Source: Kribbella caucasensis (lineage in GTDB: Bacteria > Actinomycetota > Actinomycetes > Propionibacteriales > Kribbellaceae). From it: a stretch of DNA of 64,000 nt. Position 1 is the stretch's first letter; every line of letters begins with the position of its first letter. A program made the translations under genes and the position numbers. Below are positions 15,756-24,904 of the stretch, piece after piece. The notes under the pieces are model-generated. The model had not been told where the DNA came from. It did not search any database and saw only the letters and a program-made list of their open reading frames with translations. Where the stretch lies: the NCBI RefSeq assembly GCF_004361855.1, contig NZ_SNWQ01000009.1, positions 280,450 to 344,449 on the forward strand, in the 5' to 3' direction.

Positions 15756-18110
15756 ATGGCTACAAAAGGTGGGACGCCCGCACGCGGGACGGCCTCGGAA
15801 TCACGGCTCGTCGAGGTTGTCGCTGGGGATCTCTTCGACAGCGACGCCGATGTCATCGTGGTTCCGTGTGATGTCGACGGTGGAGTGGCGCCGGACTTCA
15901 AGACCAAGCTCGCCGAACTGCGCATACCTCTTCCCCGGAGCGGTCTCGAGGCCGGATCGGTCGCCGCCGCGGGCCTGACTGTCAAGCGGAGCAAAGGGCC
16001 TGTCCGGATCATGTTCGCCGCGGTGGTGACGATCGATCGGGCCACGACGCCAGAGATGGTCGATCAGGCGGCCCGGGAGGTCGCGCGTGCGGCCCCCGAG
16101 GCGAGCACGATCGCGTTTCCGTTGCTCGGCACTGGCGCAGGGGGACTGGACCCGGAGGCCGCCGTCCGGGCGATCGTCACCGGGTTCACCGATGGGGGGA
16201 TCCTGACCCAGCGGGCCGAGATCCGAGTGCTCGATCCCACTGTTGTCGAGCGCTACATGGGCGTGGTCGCGGGCGCCTACCCGGAGACGTACTCGTGGCC
16301 ATTGAATGACGAGGAAGCCGCGCGGGAAGAGGAATCCCCGCCGGAAGCACCCTCGAAGGCGCGCAAACAGCCGAGCAAGCGGGCGAGCAGGACCCGCGAA
16401 CAAGCCAGTACGGCGACCACTAAGCAAGCCAGGACGGCGACCACTAAGCAGGCCGGCACAGCGACGACCAAGGAAGCCGGTACGGCGAGCGTCGAGCAGG
16501 CCGAGACGGCGACCGGCAAGGGGCGGGACGAGAGCGTTCCTACTCATACCGATGGGCCGGCGGTGGTGGATGAGTTGGGGCGGATGGGGTTCGCGCGGGT
16601 GCTGGCGCGGCGGATCCGGGAGACTCGGAAGGAAGAAGCCAGCAACGCCTCCCAGCGAAAGCCCGGTGCGCGAGGCGGCGCGTTCCTGATCCACCTGCAT
16701 GCGCCGTGGGGAGCCGGGAAGACTTCGGTGCTCAACTTCCTCGCCGACCAGTTGCGGGAGAAGGATGACGACGCCAAGGCGAGGCGGTCGGTCGTCGTCG
16801 AGTTCAACGCGTGGCGGCACCAGCGGATCGGGCCGCCGTGGTGGTGGCTGATGACGGCTCTCTACACCGGCGCTGTCCGCGAACTCGACCGCATAGACAA
16901 GCGCCGTGCGGTGATGCTCCGGTTGCGCGAATGGTGGTGGCGGTTGAAGGGCGGCTGGCCCGGGTACGTCGCGTTGCTGGCCGTCGCCGCCATCGTCGTA
17001 CTGGCCTGGCGGACCGGTTGGCTCGGCGAGATCCAGGGCAAGGGGCTGTTCTCGCTCGACACGGCCACCGGTTTCGTGGTGACCGTGGCCGCGATCATCA
17101 CGCCGGTGCTCACCGTCTGGGGCCTGCTTCGCGGTATCGGTCGCTGGGTGTTCGCGACCTCGGCCCGCGGCGCCAGGCGGTTCGTCGCGAACACCACCGA
17201 TCCGATGCGACTCGTCCACGAGCATCTCGACGAGCTGGTCGACTGGATCGGTTACGACGTGGTGATCATGATCGACGATCTCGACCGGTGCAAAGGTCCG
17301 TACGTGGTCGAGCTGCTGGAGGGCATCCAGACCCTGTTCCGCGATGTCCCGATCACGTACGTCGTCGCAGCCGACCGGGACTGGCTCGCCGACAGCTACG
17401 CGGCGGAGTACTCGGACTTCGTCAGCGCGACCGCCGAGGTCGGGCGGCCGGTCGGATTCCTCTTCCTGGAGAAGACTTTCCAGGTCTCCATCGGGCTGCC
17501 GAGTGCGCAGATCGATCAGTTCTGGAGCCGGATTCTGCGGTCACCGAACGTGCCGGGGGAGGCCGACCTCAACCGGGCCCGGGCCCAGGCGGCCGCCGAT
17601 CTCGGCGGGCGATCCAGGCAGGCGGCCCGGCAGGAGGTCGCCGATAACCCGGGCTCCACGCCGGCCGAGATCCAGGCCCGGCGGGAGGTGGTCGCAGTGC
17701 AGATGGTGACCGAGCGCGCACAGCAGGAGAACGCCCACACGCTCGAACCCTTCCGGGCCCTGCTCGGCCGGCAGCCGAATCCGCGGATGATGAAGCGGCT
17801 GGTGAACGCCTACGGCATCGTCCGCGGGATCGAGACGCTGCAAGGCAACCTGACCGACGACCCGGTCGGCGAGCAGCAGACCGCGCTCTGGACGATCCTC
17901 ACCCTGCGCTGGCCGAAGCTGGGTGCGTATCTGGCCCGGTACCCCGAGCACGTGGACGCGATCGCCACCGGCACCCTGCCGGCCGGCGTACCGGCCGAGC
18001 TCCAGCCGCTGTTCACCGATCCCGAAGTCAAAGCCGTCGTCACGGGCGAGGCCAAGGACATCACCACCCGGCTGGACAGCGAACGGGTGCGCTCCATCCC
18101 GCTGCTCTGA
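15756..18110 (+). CDS. Macro-domain / KAP-family P-loop NTPase fusion, membrane-associated
   Basis: 784 aa. Residues ~17-170 look like a macro domain: VVAGDLFDSDADVIVVPCDV at the start and the ligand-loop-like PLLGTGAGGLDPEAAVRAI near 122. Residues ~195-255 are a Lys/Thr/Ala linker with 8-residue repeats. Residues ~270-760 form a KAP P-loop NTPase, with Walker A APWGAGKTS (316-324), FNAWRHQ after it (350), and Walker B VVIMIDDLDR (502-511). Two transmembrane segments (~403-420, ~439-460) lie between the Walker motifs, the defining KAP topology. KAP NTPases are linked to phage exclusion and membrane-bound conflict systems; macro domains bind ADP-ribose-type ligands. A sensing/defence role is inference. 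Appears monocistronic. Confidence 0.82.
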   Translation: MATKGGTPARGTASESRLVEVVAGDLFDSDADVIVVPCDVDGGVAPDFKTKLAELRIPLPRSGLEAGSVAAAGLTVKRSKGPVRIMFAAVVTIDRATTPEMVDQAAREVARAAPEASTIAFPLLGTGAGGLDPEAAVRAIVTGFTDGGILTQRAEIRVLDPTVVERYMGVVAGAYPETYSWPLNDEEAAREEESPPEAPSKARKQPSKRASRTREQASTATTKQARTATTKQAGTATTKEAGTASVEQAETATGKGRDESVPTHTDGPAVVDELGRMGFARVLARRIRETRKEEASNASQRKPGARGGAFLIHLHAPWGAGKTSVLNFLADQLREKDDDAKARRSVVVEFNAWRHQRIGPPWWWLMTALYTGAVRELDRIDKRRAVMLRLREWWWRLKGGWPGYVALLAVAAIVVLAWRTGWLGEIQGKGLFSLDTATGFVVTVAAIITPVLTVWGLLRGIGRWVFATSARGARRFVANTTDPMRLVHEHLDELVDWIGYDVVIMIDDLDRCKGPYVVELLEGIQTLFRDVPITYVVAADRDWLADSYAAEYSDFVSATAEVGRPVGFLFLEKTFQVSIGLPSAQIDQFWSRILRSPNVPGEADLNRARAQAAADLGGRSRQAARQEVADNPGSTPAEIQARREVVAVQMVTERAQQENAHTLEPFRALLGRQPNPRMMKRLVNAYGIVRGIETLQGNLTDDPVGEQQTALWTILTLRWPKLGAYLARYPEHVDAIATGTLPAGVPAELQPLFTDPEVKAVVTGEAKDITTRLDSERVRSIPLL
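16423..16520 (+). repeat. 24-bp in-frame coding repeats in the macro-KAP linker
   Basis: About four tandem units starting GCGACCACTAAGCA encode the octapeptide ATTKQA(R/G)T with drift (ATTKEAGT, ASVEQAET). They form a positively charged flexible linker between macro and NTPase domains and could vary in copy number between strains. Confidence 0.75.
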
Positions 18111-18198
18111 CCGGGACCCCTGAGCGAACGGATGCGGAGGTTGCCGCGTACCGGCGTTAGTCTGGTAGGCGGTTTGTCCCCGTACCCGAAAGTTTCTG

Positions 18199-20142
18199 AT
18201 GACTGTCGAATCCCTGTTCCCGCGGTTGGAGCCGCTGCTGCCTGGTGTGCAGAAGCCGATCCAGTACGTCGGCGGTGAGCTGAACTCGGTCAGCAAGGAC
18301 TGGGACTCCGCACAGGTCCGGTGGGCGCTGATGTACCCGGACGCGTACGAGGTCGGGCTGCCGAACCAGGGTGTGCAGATCCTGTACGAAGTGCTGAACG
18401 AACGCGACCACATCCTCGCCGAGCGGACCTACTCGGTCTGGCCGGACATGGAAAAGGTCATGCGCGAAGGTGATGCGCTTGGCCCTATCCCGCAGTTCAC
18501 CCTGGACAGCCACCGGCCGGTGCGCGCGTTCGACGTCTTCGGGCTGTCGTTCTCCACCGAGCTCGGGTACACGAACATGCTGACCGCGCTCGACCTGGCC
18601 GGCATCCCGCTGTACGCCGTCGACCGGACCGACGAGGACCCGATCGTCCTGGCCGGTGGGCACGCGGCGTTCAACCCGGAGCCGATCGCGGACTTCATCG
18701 ACGCGGCCGTGCTCGGTGACGGCGAGGAGATCGTGCTCGCCATCTCCGACGTGATCCGCGAGTGGAAGGAAGAGGGCAGCCCGGGCGGGCGCGACGAAGT
18801 ACTGATGCGCCTGGCCGCGTCGGGTGGCGTCTACATCCCGAAGTTCTTCACCGTCGACTACCTCGAGGACGGCCGGATCAAGCGGGTCGCGCCGAACCGT
18901 CACGGGGTGCCGTGGCGGACCGCGAAGCACACCGTGATGGACCTGGACGCCTGGCCCTACCCGAAGAAGCCGCTGGTCCCGCTGGCCGAGACCGTGCACG
19001 AGCGGTACTCCGTGGAGATCTTCCGCGGCTGCACCCGGGGATGCCGGTTCTGCCAGGCCGGGATGATCACCCGCCCGGTCCGGGAGCGCAGCATCACCAC
19101 GATCGGCGCGATGGTCGAGAACGGGCTGAAGCAGTCCGGGTTCGAGGAGGTCGGCCTGCTCAGCCTGTCGTCGGCCGACCACAGTGAGATCGCCGATATC
19201 GCCAAGGGGCTGGGCGACCAGTACGAGGGCAGCAACGTCTCGCTCTCGCTGCCGTCGACCCGGGTGGACGCGTTCAACATCACGCTGGCCAACGAGTTCT
19301 CCCGCAACGGCCGGCGCAGCGGTCTGACCTTCGCCCCGGAGGGCGGTTCGGACCGGCTGCGCAAGGTGATCAACAAGATGGTCAGCGAGGAGGACCTGAT
19401 CCGCACCGTCGCGGCGGCGTACAGCCATGGCTGGCGGCAGGTGAAGCTGTACTTCATGTGCGGCCTGCCGACCGAGACCGACGAGGACGTGCTGGCGATC
19501 GCGGACCTGGCCAAGAAGGTGATCGCGACCGGGCGGGAGGCGTCCGGCCGTCGTGACATCCGCTGCACGGTGTCGATCGGCGGGTTCGTGCCGAAGCCGC
19601 ACACCCCGTTCCAGTGGGCCGCCCAGCTCGGTCCGGAGGAGACCGACGCCCGGCTGGCCAAGCTCGGCGCCGCGATCCGGTCGGACCGCAACTACGCCAA
19701 GGCGATCGGTTTCCGGTACCACGACGGCAAGCCCGGCATCATCGAGGGCCTGCTGTCCCGCGGCGACCGCCGGGTCGGCCGGATCATCGAGCAGGTCTGG
19801 CGCGACGGCGGCCGGTTCGACGGCTGGAGCGAGCACTTCTCCTACGACCGCTGGATCGAGGCGGCCGGCAAGGCGCTGGCGGACGAGCCGGTGGACCTGG
19901 CCTGGTACACCACCCGCGAGCGCGAGTACGCCGAGGTGCTGCCGTGGGACCACCTGGACTCCGGCCTGGACCGCGACTGGCTCTGGGAGGACTGGCAGGA
20001 CAGCCTCGAGCCGGAGGGCGCGATCGAGGTCGAGGACTGCCGCTGGACCCCGTGCTTCGACTGCGGCGTCTGCCCGCAGATGGGAACCGAAATCCAGATC
20101 GGCCCCACCGGCAAGAAACTCCTCCCGCTCTCCGTCGTCTGA
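18199..20142 (+). CDS. TIGR03960-family B12-binding-type radical SAM protein
   Basis: 647-aa radical SAM protein. The 4Fe-4S motif C278-x3-C282-x2-C285 lies in FRGCTRGCRFCQAGM. The N-terminal part (residues ~20-220) has the B12-binding-like layout (WALMYPDAYEVGLPNQGVQI; VFGLSFSTELGYTNML). A C-terminal cysteine cluster (CFDCGVCPQMG, near 617) is also present. In most actinobacteria this gene is followed closely by a TIGR03936/DUF2344 gene and rne; together they are suspected to modify RNA, but the reaction is not established. Here the partner lies 10.9 kb downstream (31046). Confidence 0.93.
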   Translation: MTVESLFPRLEPLLPGVQKPIQYVGGELNSVSKDWDSAQVRWALMYPDAYEVGLPNQGVQILYEVLNERDHILAERTYSVWPDMEKVMREGDALGPIPQFTLDSHRPVRAFDVFGLSFSTELGYTNMLTALDLAGIPLYAVDRTDEDPIVLAGGHAAFNPEPIADFIDAAVLGDGEEIVLAISDVIREWKEEGSPGGRDEVLMRLAASGGVYIPKFFTVDYLEDGRIKRVAPNRHGVPWRTAKHTVMDLDAWPYPKKPLVPLAETVHERYSVEIFRGCTRGCRFCQAGMITRPVRERSITTIGAMVENGLKQSGFEEVGLLSLSSADHSEIADIAKGLGDQYEGSNVSLSLPSTRVDAFNITLANEFSRNGRRSGLTFAPEGGSDRLRKVINKMVSEEDLIRTVAAAYSHGWRQVKLYFMCGLPTETDEDVLAIADLAKKVIATGREASGRRDIRCTVSIGGFVPKPHTPFQWAAQLGPEETDARLAKLGAAIRSDRNYAKAIGFRYHDGKPGIIEGLLSRGDRRVGRIIEQVWRDGGRFDGWSEHFSYDRWIEAAGKALADEPVDLAWYTTREREYAEVLPWDHLDSGLDRDWLWEDWQDSLEPEGAIEVEDCRWTPCFDCGVCPQMGTEIQIGPTGKKLLPLSVV

Positions 20143-20153
20143 GCTGACTGAGG

Positions 20154-21482
20154 TTAGCTGAGGACACCTCCGAGGGACTCGAAGTCTTTCCACTCGGTGC
20201 CGTCCCACGCCTTGTGGTGCAGGGCGCGGTCGGTGCCGACGACGAACACATCGAGGCGGCCCGGTCCCCACGAGACCACTGAGCCGGCTGGTCGCGGCCG
20301 GGTGACCGGCGCGGTCAGCAACCCGAGCCAGCCGGCCAGCGCCGCCGCGTTCATCCGCAGGATCTCGGCGGCCAGTGACCAGTCGAGGAAGTTCAGCGTG
20401 TCGTTCGCGGTGTGGATGTGGCCGTTCGCACTGTCGGCGCCCTCGATGGTGAGGAGCGCCGGGATCCCCGCGTTGATGAAGGGCACGTGATCGCTCGCGA
20501 ACGGGTTCAGTGATGTCTCCACCTTCAACGACGTGTAGGTCGCGGCCGCCACGGTCAGGTCCGCCATCTGGCTGGTCGACACATTCGCGCCCTCCAACAA
20601 CACGGTCGGCACAGACGTGTTCTTCGAGGCGATCATGTCCATGTTCAGCACCGCACGGATCCGCGCCCGCTCGGCAGTCGGCAGCGCCGCGACATATTGC
20701 TTGCTTCCGTGCAGCCCTTGTTCCTCGCCGCCGAAGAGGATCAGCCGTACGTCGTGTTGCCATGTCCGCGCGGCCAGGATCCGCCCGAGCTCGAGTACTC
20801 CGGCCGAGCCGCTCGCGTTGTCGTCGGCCCCGGGCGCCAGACCACTCGCACCGCCGGCCAGGTTGATCGAATCCAGGTGAGCCGTGATCAGAACCACCCC
20901 GCGCAGCGCTCCCGCCGAACCGGGCCGGTCTCCGATCAGGTTCTCGGATCGACCCGCGCCCACCGTCACCGGCGTACGGGAGACTCCGTAGCCCATGGCA
21001 ACCATCCGGGCGGCGGCGAAGTCCACCGCGGTCTTGAACGAGGTACTCGTCGAGTGCCGGGTCGGCAGGTTCGCGAACCAGGTCAGGTCCGCCTGGTACG
21101 ACGTGGGCGAGAGCAGATCGAGCAGCGCGTCCACCTCGGGATCCACCCGATGAGCGGGCATCGGCGGTACGTCGACCAGCGTTCCGGGCCGAAGGGTTTC
21201 CACCCGCCAGCAGTTGTTGTTCCGGCGACGTGGTTTGTCGGCGGCCGAGATCACCAGGTGGCGACCGTGTTCCAGCAGCGGCACCACCTCGGGGTACTCG
21301 TCCTGGAAGGTCCGGCCGACCTGGGTCACCAGCAGCAGCCCAGGTGCGGTACGAGAAGCACGGCCGAGTTTCTCGCCGGCCGCGGTCCACACGATCGTCC
21401 GGTCGCCGAGCCGGGCCGCGTGCGGGGCATCGGCAGCCTCCAGCGCCGGGACGACGAGATAACGCACAGGTGAGGTCGTCAT
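20154..21482 (-). CDS. M28-family zinc peptidase with a single PLL-like lectin repeat
   Basis: 442 aa. The M28 aminopeptidase core has all five metal ligands in order: H202 (TAHLDS), D220 (PGADDN), E254 with catalytic E253 (GGEEQG), D282 (NMDM) and H332 (SDHVPF). Residues 1-115 are an unassigned N-terminal region. Residues ~398-442 form one repeat (SWGPGRLDVFVVGTDRALHH) of the kind found seven times in the M43 peptidase next door. There is no signal peptide. ATG at 21482 lies 1 bp after the preceding small gene, so the three genes 24071-20154 form an operon. A single blade cannot make a propeller alone and may pair with the neighbour. Confidence 0.86.
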   Translation of the reverse strand: MTTSPVRYLVVPALEAADAPHAARLGDRTIVWTAAGEKLGRASRTAPGLLLVTQVGRTFQDEYPEVVPLLEHGRHLVISAADKPRRRNNNCWRVETLRPGTLVDVPPMPAHRVDPEVDALLDLLSPTSYQADLTWFANLPTRHSTSTSFKTAVDFAAARMVAMGYGVSRTPVTVGAGRSENLIGDRPGSAGALRGVVLITAHLDSINLAGGASGLAPGADDNASGSAGVLELGRILAARTWQHDVRLILFGGEEQGLHGSKQYVAALPTAERARIRAVLNMDMIASKNTSVPTVLLEGANVSTSQMADLTVAAATYTSLKVETSLNPFASDHVPFINAGIPALLTIEGADSANGHIHTANDTLNFLDWSLAAEILRMNAAALAGWLGLLTAPVTRPRPAGSVVSWGPGRLDVFVVGTDRALHHKAWDGTEWKDFESLGGVLS

Positions 21483-21483
21483 A

Positions 21484-21759
21484 TCAGTCCTGCCAGACGA
21501 GTTCGAGTCGGTCGGGTTGGATGTCGACGATCAGGGCCGAGCCGGTGGTTCCGCGCGCGACCACGCCGGACGGCTCCCACTCGCCGAGGTGCGGTTCCGG
21601 GGCGTCGCCGCGGCCGATCAGCCACTCGACGAAGGTGCCATCCGGGCGGAACTCCACCCCCCGCCGGCCGCGGGCCGGCGGGAAGGCGAAGTCGTCTCGG
21701 CGGTAGACGGAGATCCCGTCGTGGTCCTCCTCGAAGGAGTGCGTCCACCGGCCGAGCAC
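21484..21759 (-). CDS. Small conserved hypothetical protein between the two peptidases
   Basis: About 91 aa, unrecognised. The sequence reads LGRWTHSFEEDHDGISVYRR and continues with FAFPPARGRRGVEFRPDGTF, a small beta-rich protein ending IVDIQPDRLELVWQD. The start is uncertain: GTG at 21759 is used here. A CTG at 21774 overlaps the upstream stop in a CTGA arrangement and has AGGAGG ten bases before it. Located between the M43 and M28 peptidase genes with almost no spacing, so it may be their inhibitor or chaperone; this is inference from position. Confidence 0.7.
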   Translation of the reverse strand: MLGRWTHSFEEDHDGISVYRRDDFAFPPARGRRGVEFRPDGTFVEWLIGRGDAPEPHLGEWEPSGVVARGTTGSALIVDIQPDRLELVWQD

Positions 21760-21770
21760 CTGGTCGCTGT

Positions 21771-24071
21771 TCAGACCGGCACCGCCTCCTGCGCGGTCGT
21801 TGCCGACGGCATCTGAGCGGCTTCCGGGCGGGTGCCCCTGAACTCGCTGATCACGCCGCCCAGCGCCTCGTAGCCGGTGAGCGACGGTCCCCAGGCCGAG
21901 CCGTCCCACCACTTGTGGTAGAGCCCGCCGTCGGTGCTGACGACGAACACGTCCAGCCGGTTCTCGTCCCACGCCGTGATCCGCGGCTCGTCGACGCAGA
22001 TGCCGCCCATGTACTCGTACCCGGTGAGCGACGGTCCCCAGCCGGACCCGTCGTACCACTTGTGGTAGAGCGCGGAGTCGGTGCCGAGGACGAACACGTC
22101 GAGCCGGTTCTCGCCCCACGACACGGCTGTCGGCGCCGATGCGCAGGGGCCGCCCATGTACTCGTACCCGGACCACGACGAGCCGTCCCACCACTTGTGG
22201 TACAGCGCGGAGTCCGTGCCGATCACGAACAGGTCGAGCCGGTTCTCACCCCACGCGACCACCCGCGGCGGGCTCGCGCAGACGCCGCCGAGCGACTCAA
22301 ACCCGGACCAGCCGGACCCGTCGTACCACTTGTGCCAGACCGCGTTGTCCGGGCCGAGGACGAAGACGTCCAGCCGGTCGGGGCCCCAGGCAACGACTTC
22401 GGGTGGGCTCATGCAGATCCCGCCGAGGTTCTCGTACCCCGCGACGGACGGTCCCCAGGCACCGCTGTCGTACCACTTGTGGTAGATCGCCCGATCGGTG
22501 CCGAGCACGAACACGTCCAACCGGTCCTCGCCCCACGTCGTGATGCGTGGCGGGCTCATACAGATCCCGCCGAGCGACTCGTAGCCGGTGACCGACGGTC
22601 CCCAGCCGGATCCGTCGTACCACTTGTGGTAGAGCCCGCGGTCGGTTGCGAGGACGAACGCGTCCAGCCGGTTCGGTCCCCAGGCCGCCACTTCCGGAGC
22701 ACTCATACAGACACCACCCATGTACTCGTAACCGCTGACGGACGGTCCCCAGGCCGATCCGTTCCACCACTTGTGGTACATCGCCCGGTCCGTACCGAGC
22801 ACGAAAGCGTCCAGCCTGTTGGCGTCCCACGACACCACCGGGCCGGCCGGAGTCGGCGTACCAGCGCCGACTGTGGCCGCGATCAGGGGTGCGCGGACCG
22901 TCTCCAGGCAGGCCGCCATCCGGGTCGACTGGTCGTTGGTGAACATCACCATGCCGCGGTCGTCGGTGTAGTCCATGTAGTTCACGAACAGGTCGCCGTT
23001 CGGCCCGTTGCTGCAGGACACGTGCGGGAACGCCGGTACGCCGAGGTTCGGGCCGCCCTGGTTCGGGGTGTCGGCGACCTCGTCGCTGCCGGAGCAGCCG
23101 GAGCCGTCGTCGCCCCAGATGTGGAACAGGTTCAGGTAGTGCCCGATCTCGTGTGTGGTGGTCCGGCCGAGGTCGAACGGCGCGGCGGCCGTTCCTGTCG
23201 TACCGAAACCGCTGTGCAGGATCACGACGCCATCGGTGTCCGCCGGGCCGCCGGGGAACTGCGCGTACCCGAGCAGATTGCCGCTGAGCTGGCAGACCCA
23301 CACGTTCAGGTACCGGTCAGTCGGCCAGGCGTCGATGCCGCCGGTGGACGTCCTCTTCACCGCGTCGTCGTGGCTGAACCCCGCCCGGGTCGTCTGGGTC
23401 CGGGTGACACCCGGATGCGGGTTGCCGCCTGGGTCCTCGGTGGCGAGGTAGAACTCGATCCTCGAGTCCGCGACCAGACCGGTGAATGGCGCGGGGACGA
23501 ACCCGATGTCGGTGTTCGTCGCGCGGAAGTCACGGTTCAGTACGTCGAGCTGGCTGTCGATCTGGGTCTGCGAGATGTTCTGCGTGGCGGTGTTCCAGAC
23601 GACGTGGACGACGACCGGGATGCGCGCGATACCGGCGAACCGTTGCTGGCGGGCCACGTATTCCGAAGTCGCGTTCTCCAGGGCGGACCGGGCCGCGGCG
23701 TACTCGGGATACGTCGACAGCAGCCGGCGGTGCACGTCCATGACACCGCAGCTCCGCCTGGTGGGTTGCTCGCCGCCCCCGCCACCGGAACCGCCCATAC
23801 CGCCCATCCCGCTTGAGCCGCCGTCGCCGCCCATGCCCATCGCGGTGCCGCCGCCCGTCGCGCCCATCCGGGATCCGGTCGAACCGCCGGCACCGGGCAT
23901 ACCGCCGCCGGGCATCCCATTCGCCTGCATCCCCGAGTTCTGCGTTCCTTCTGCCGACATGCCGCCCGTCGGCATCCCGTTCTGCTCTTTGCCGGCCGGC
24001 ATCCCGCCCGGCATCCTGTCGTCGGCCGGGTTCGTCTTTTCCGCTCGCCCGTTGGCCTTCCTCGGCATCAT
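21771..24071 (-). CDS. M43-family (pappalysin-like) zinc metallopeptidase with seven PLL-like beta-propeller repeats
   Basis: 766 aa. Residues 1-105 are a low-complexity Met/Gly/Pro-rich leader without a signal peptide. Residues ~115-410 are an M43 metallopeptidase with HEIGHYLNLFH at 307 (zinc ligands), a cysteine-rich segment (SGCSGSDEVADTPNQGG) and the Met-turn NYMDY. Residues ~415-750 consist of seven repeats of ~47 residues with consensus WGxxRLDVFVLGTDxALYHK, matching the seven-bladed PLL fucose-lectin propeller of Photorhabdus. The combination suggests a glycan-targeted protease. How it leaves the cell is unclear. First gene of a three-gene operon ending with an M28 peptidase. Confidence 0.88.
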   Translation of the reverse strand: MMPRKANGRAEKTNPADDRMPGGMPAGKEQNGMPTGGMSAEGTQNSGMQANGMPGGGMPGAGGSTGSRMGATGGGTAMGMGGDGGSSGMGGMGGSGGGGGEQPTRRSCGVMDVHRRLLSTYPEYAAARSALENATSEYVARQQRFAGIARIPVVVHVVWNTATQNISQTQIDSQLDVLNRDFRATNTDIGFVPAPFTGLVADSRIEFYLATEDPGGNPHPGVTRTQTTRAGFSHDDAVKRTSTGGIDAWPTDRYLNVWVCQLSGNLLGYAQFPGGPADTDGVVILHSGFGTTGTAAAPFDLGRTTTHEIGHYLNLFHIWGDDGSGCSGSDEVADTPNQGGPNLGVPAFPHVSCSNGPNGDLFVNYMDYTDDRGMVMFTNDQSTRMAACLETVRAPLIAATVGAGTPTPAGPVVSWDANRLDAFVLGTDRAMYHKWWNGSAWGPSVSGYEYMGGVCMSAPEVAAWGPNRLDAFVLATDRGLYHKWYDGSGWGPSVTGYESLGGICMSPPRITTWGEDRLDVFVLGTDRAIYHKWYDSGAWGPSVAGYENLGGICMSPPEVVAWGPDRLDVFVLGPDNAVWHKWYDGSGWSGFESLGGVCASPPRVVAWGENRLDLFVIGTDSALYHKWWDGSSWSGYEYMGGPCASAPTAVSWGENRLDVFVLGTDSALYHKWYDGSGWGPSLTGYEYMGGICVDEPRITAWDENRLDVFVVSTDGGLYHKWWDGSAWGPSLTGYEALGGVISEFRGTRPEAAQMPSATTAQEAVPV

Positions 24072-24361
24072 TCCCCCTTGCTCCGGCAGGGGCGCAGAGC
24101 AGGACGGAACGCGTCACGCGACCAGCGCGTGCCGCCGGTTCCGGACCGAGACGCTTCCCAGGTCCCCCAGACCCACGAATCAGTCGAAGACGGGGTCCTC
24201 CCGCCTTCCCCCACCGAACAGGCTGCCCCCAAGTCACTGCTCGGTTCCACCTTGCTCTCGTCACCGCAAGTGCACAACCCCGTGGAACCGGGTAGTCAGC
24301 TCCACCGAAAACCCCCACCAGGTTGGAGAATTGCTTGAAACCGCAAAGGGGGCACATCGGG

Positions 24362-24904
24362 ATGCGACGAGAGCTGACCGTTCCGTTCGAGATTCGCGGG
24401 CAACGCGGCCTGATCAACGTCCGGGTGTTGCCGAACGAGGATCCGTGGGCGTCCGGCCACCAACTCGTCGTACCGGATCTCGACGCCGAGGCGTTCCGCG
24501 GTTTCCCGATCTGTACGGCGACGCTGCGGTACCACGGGCAGGGCATCAACTCGATCATGGGCTGGGTCCAGGTGATCACCTTCGACGGCGCCGCGACGGT
24601 CGACGTGCTGCCTTTCCTCGCCGACGCCGGGCCGCTGTACACGTACGGCCATCTGCCCACGTTCTTCGATGCGCCCGCGAACCCGGGGCACCCGGACGGC
24701 GTGTGGCGCGCGGACACGTTCCTGGTGGTCGTGCCCGACGTGATCCACTCCCGCACGCTGTCCCCGGTCGCCGCATTCTCCTGGGGCTATCGCCTGACCG
24801 GCGGCTTCCCCGACGTACTGGACCCAGAACGCCTGGACGCCGCCGACTGGTCCGGCCACCGCGAGGTACTGGTCAGCCGGTATCCGGGTTGGACGTTCGG
24901 CTAA
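24362..24904 (+). CDS. Conserved hypothetical protein, 180 aa
   Basis: Unrecognised soluble protein. Pattern of alternating strands (LTVPFEIRGQRGLINVRVLP; SIMGWVQVITFDGAATVDVL) and several aromatic/proline turns; no signal peptide or membrane segment. ATG at 24362 with GGGGG about ten bases upstream is preferred over a TTG at 24323. Divergent from the M43 peptidase across a 290-bp gap in which I see no gene. Its stop overlaps the stop of the convergent GNAT gene by 4 bp. Confidence 0.75.
   Translation: MRRELTVPFEIRGQRGLINVRVLPNEDPWASGHQLVVPDLDAEAFRGFPICTATLRYHGQGINSIMGWVQVITFDGAATVDVLPFLADAGPLYTYGHLPTFFDAPANPGHPDGVWRADTFLVVVPDVIHSRTLSPVAAFSWGYRLTGGFPDVLDPERLDAADWSGHREVLVSRYPGWTFG

Noticed and set aside
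21915..23816. 633-codon plus-strand frame opposite the M43/lectin gene
   Set aside because: It is the mirror image of the seven coding repeats and has no independent start signal.
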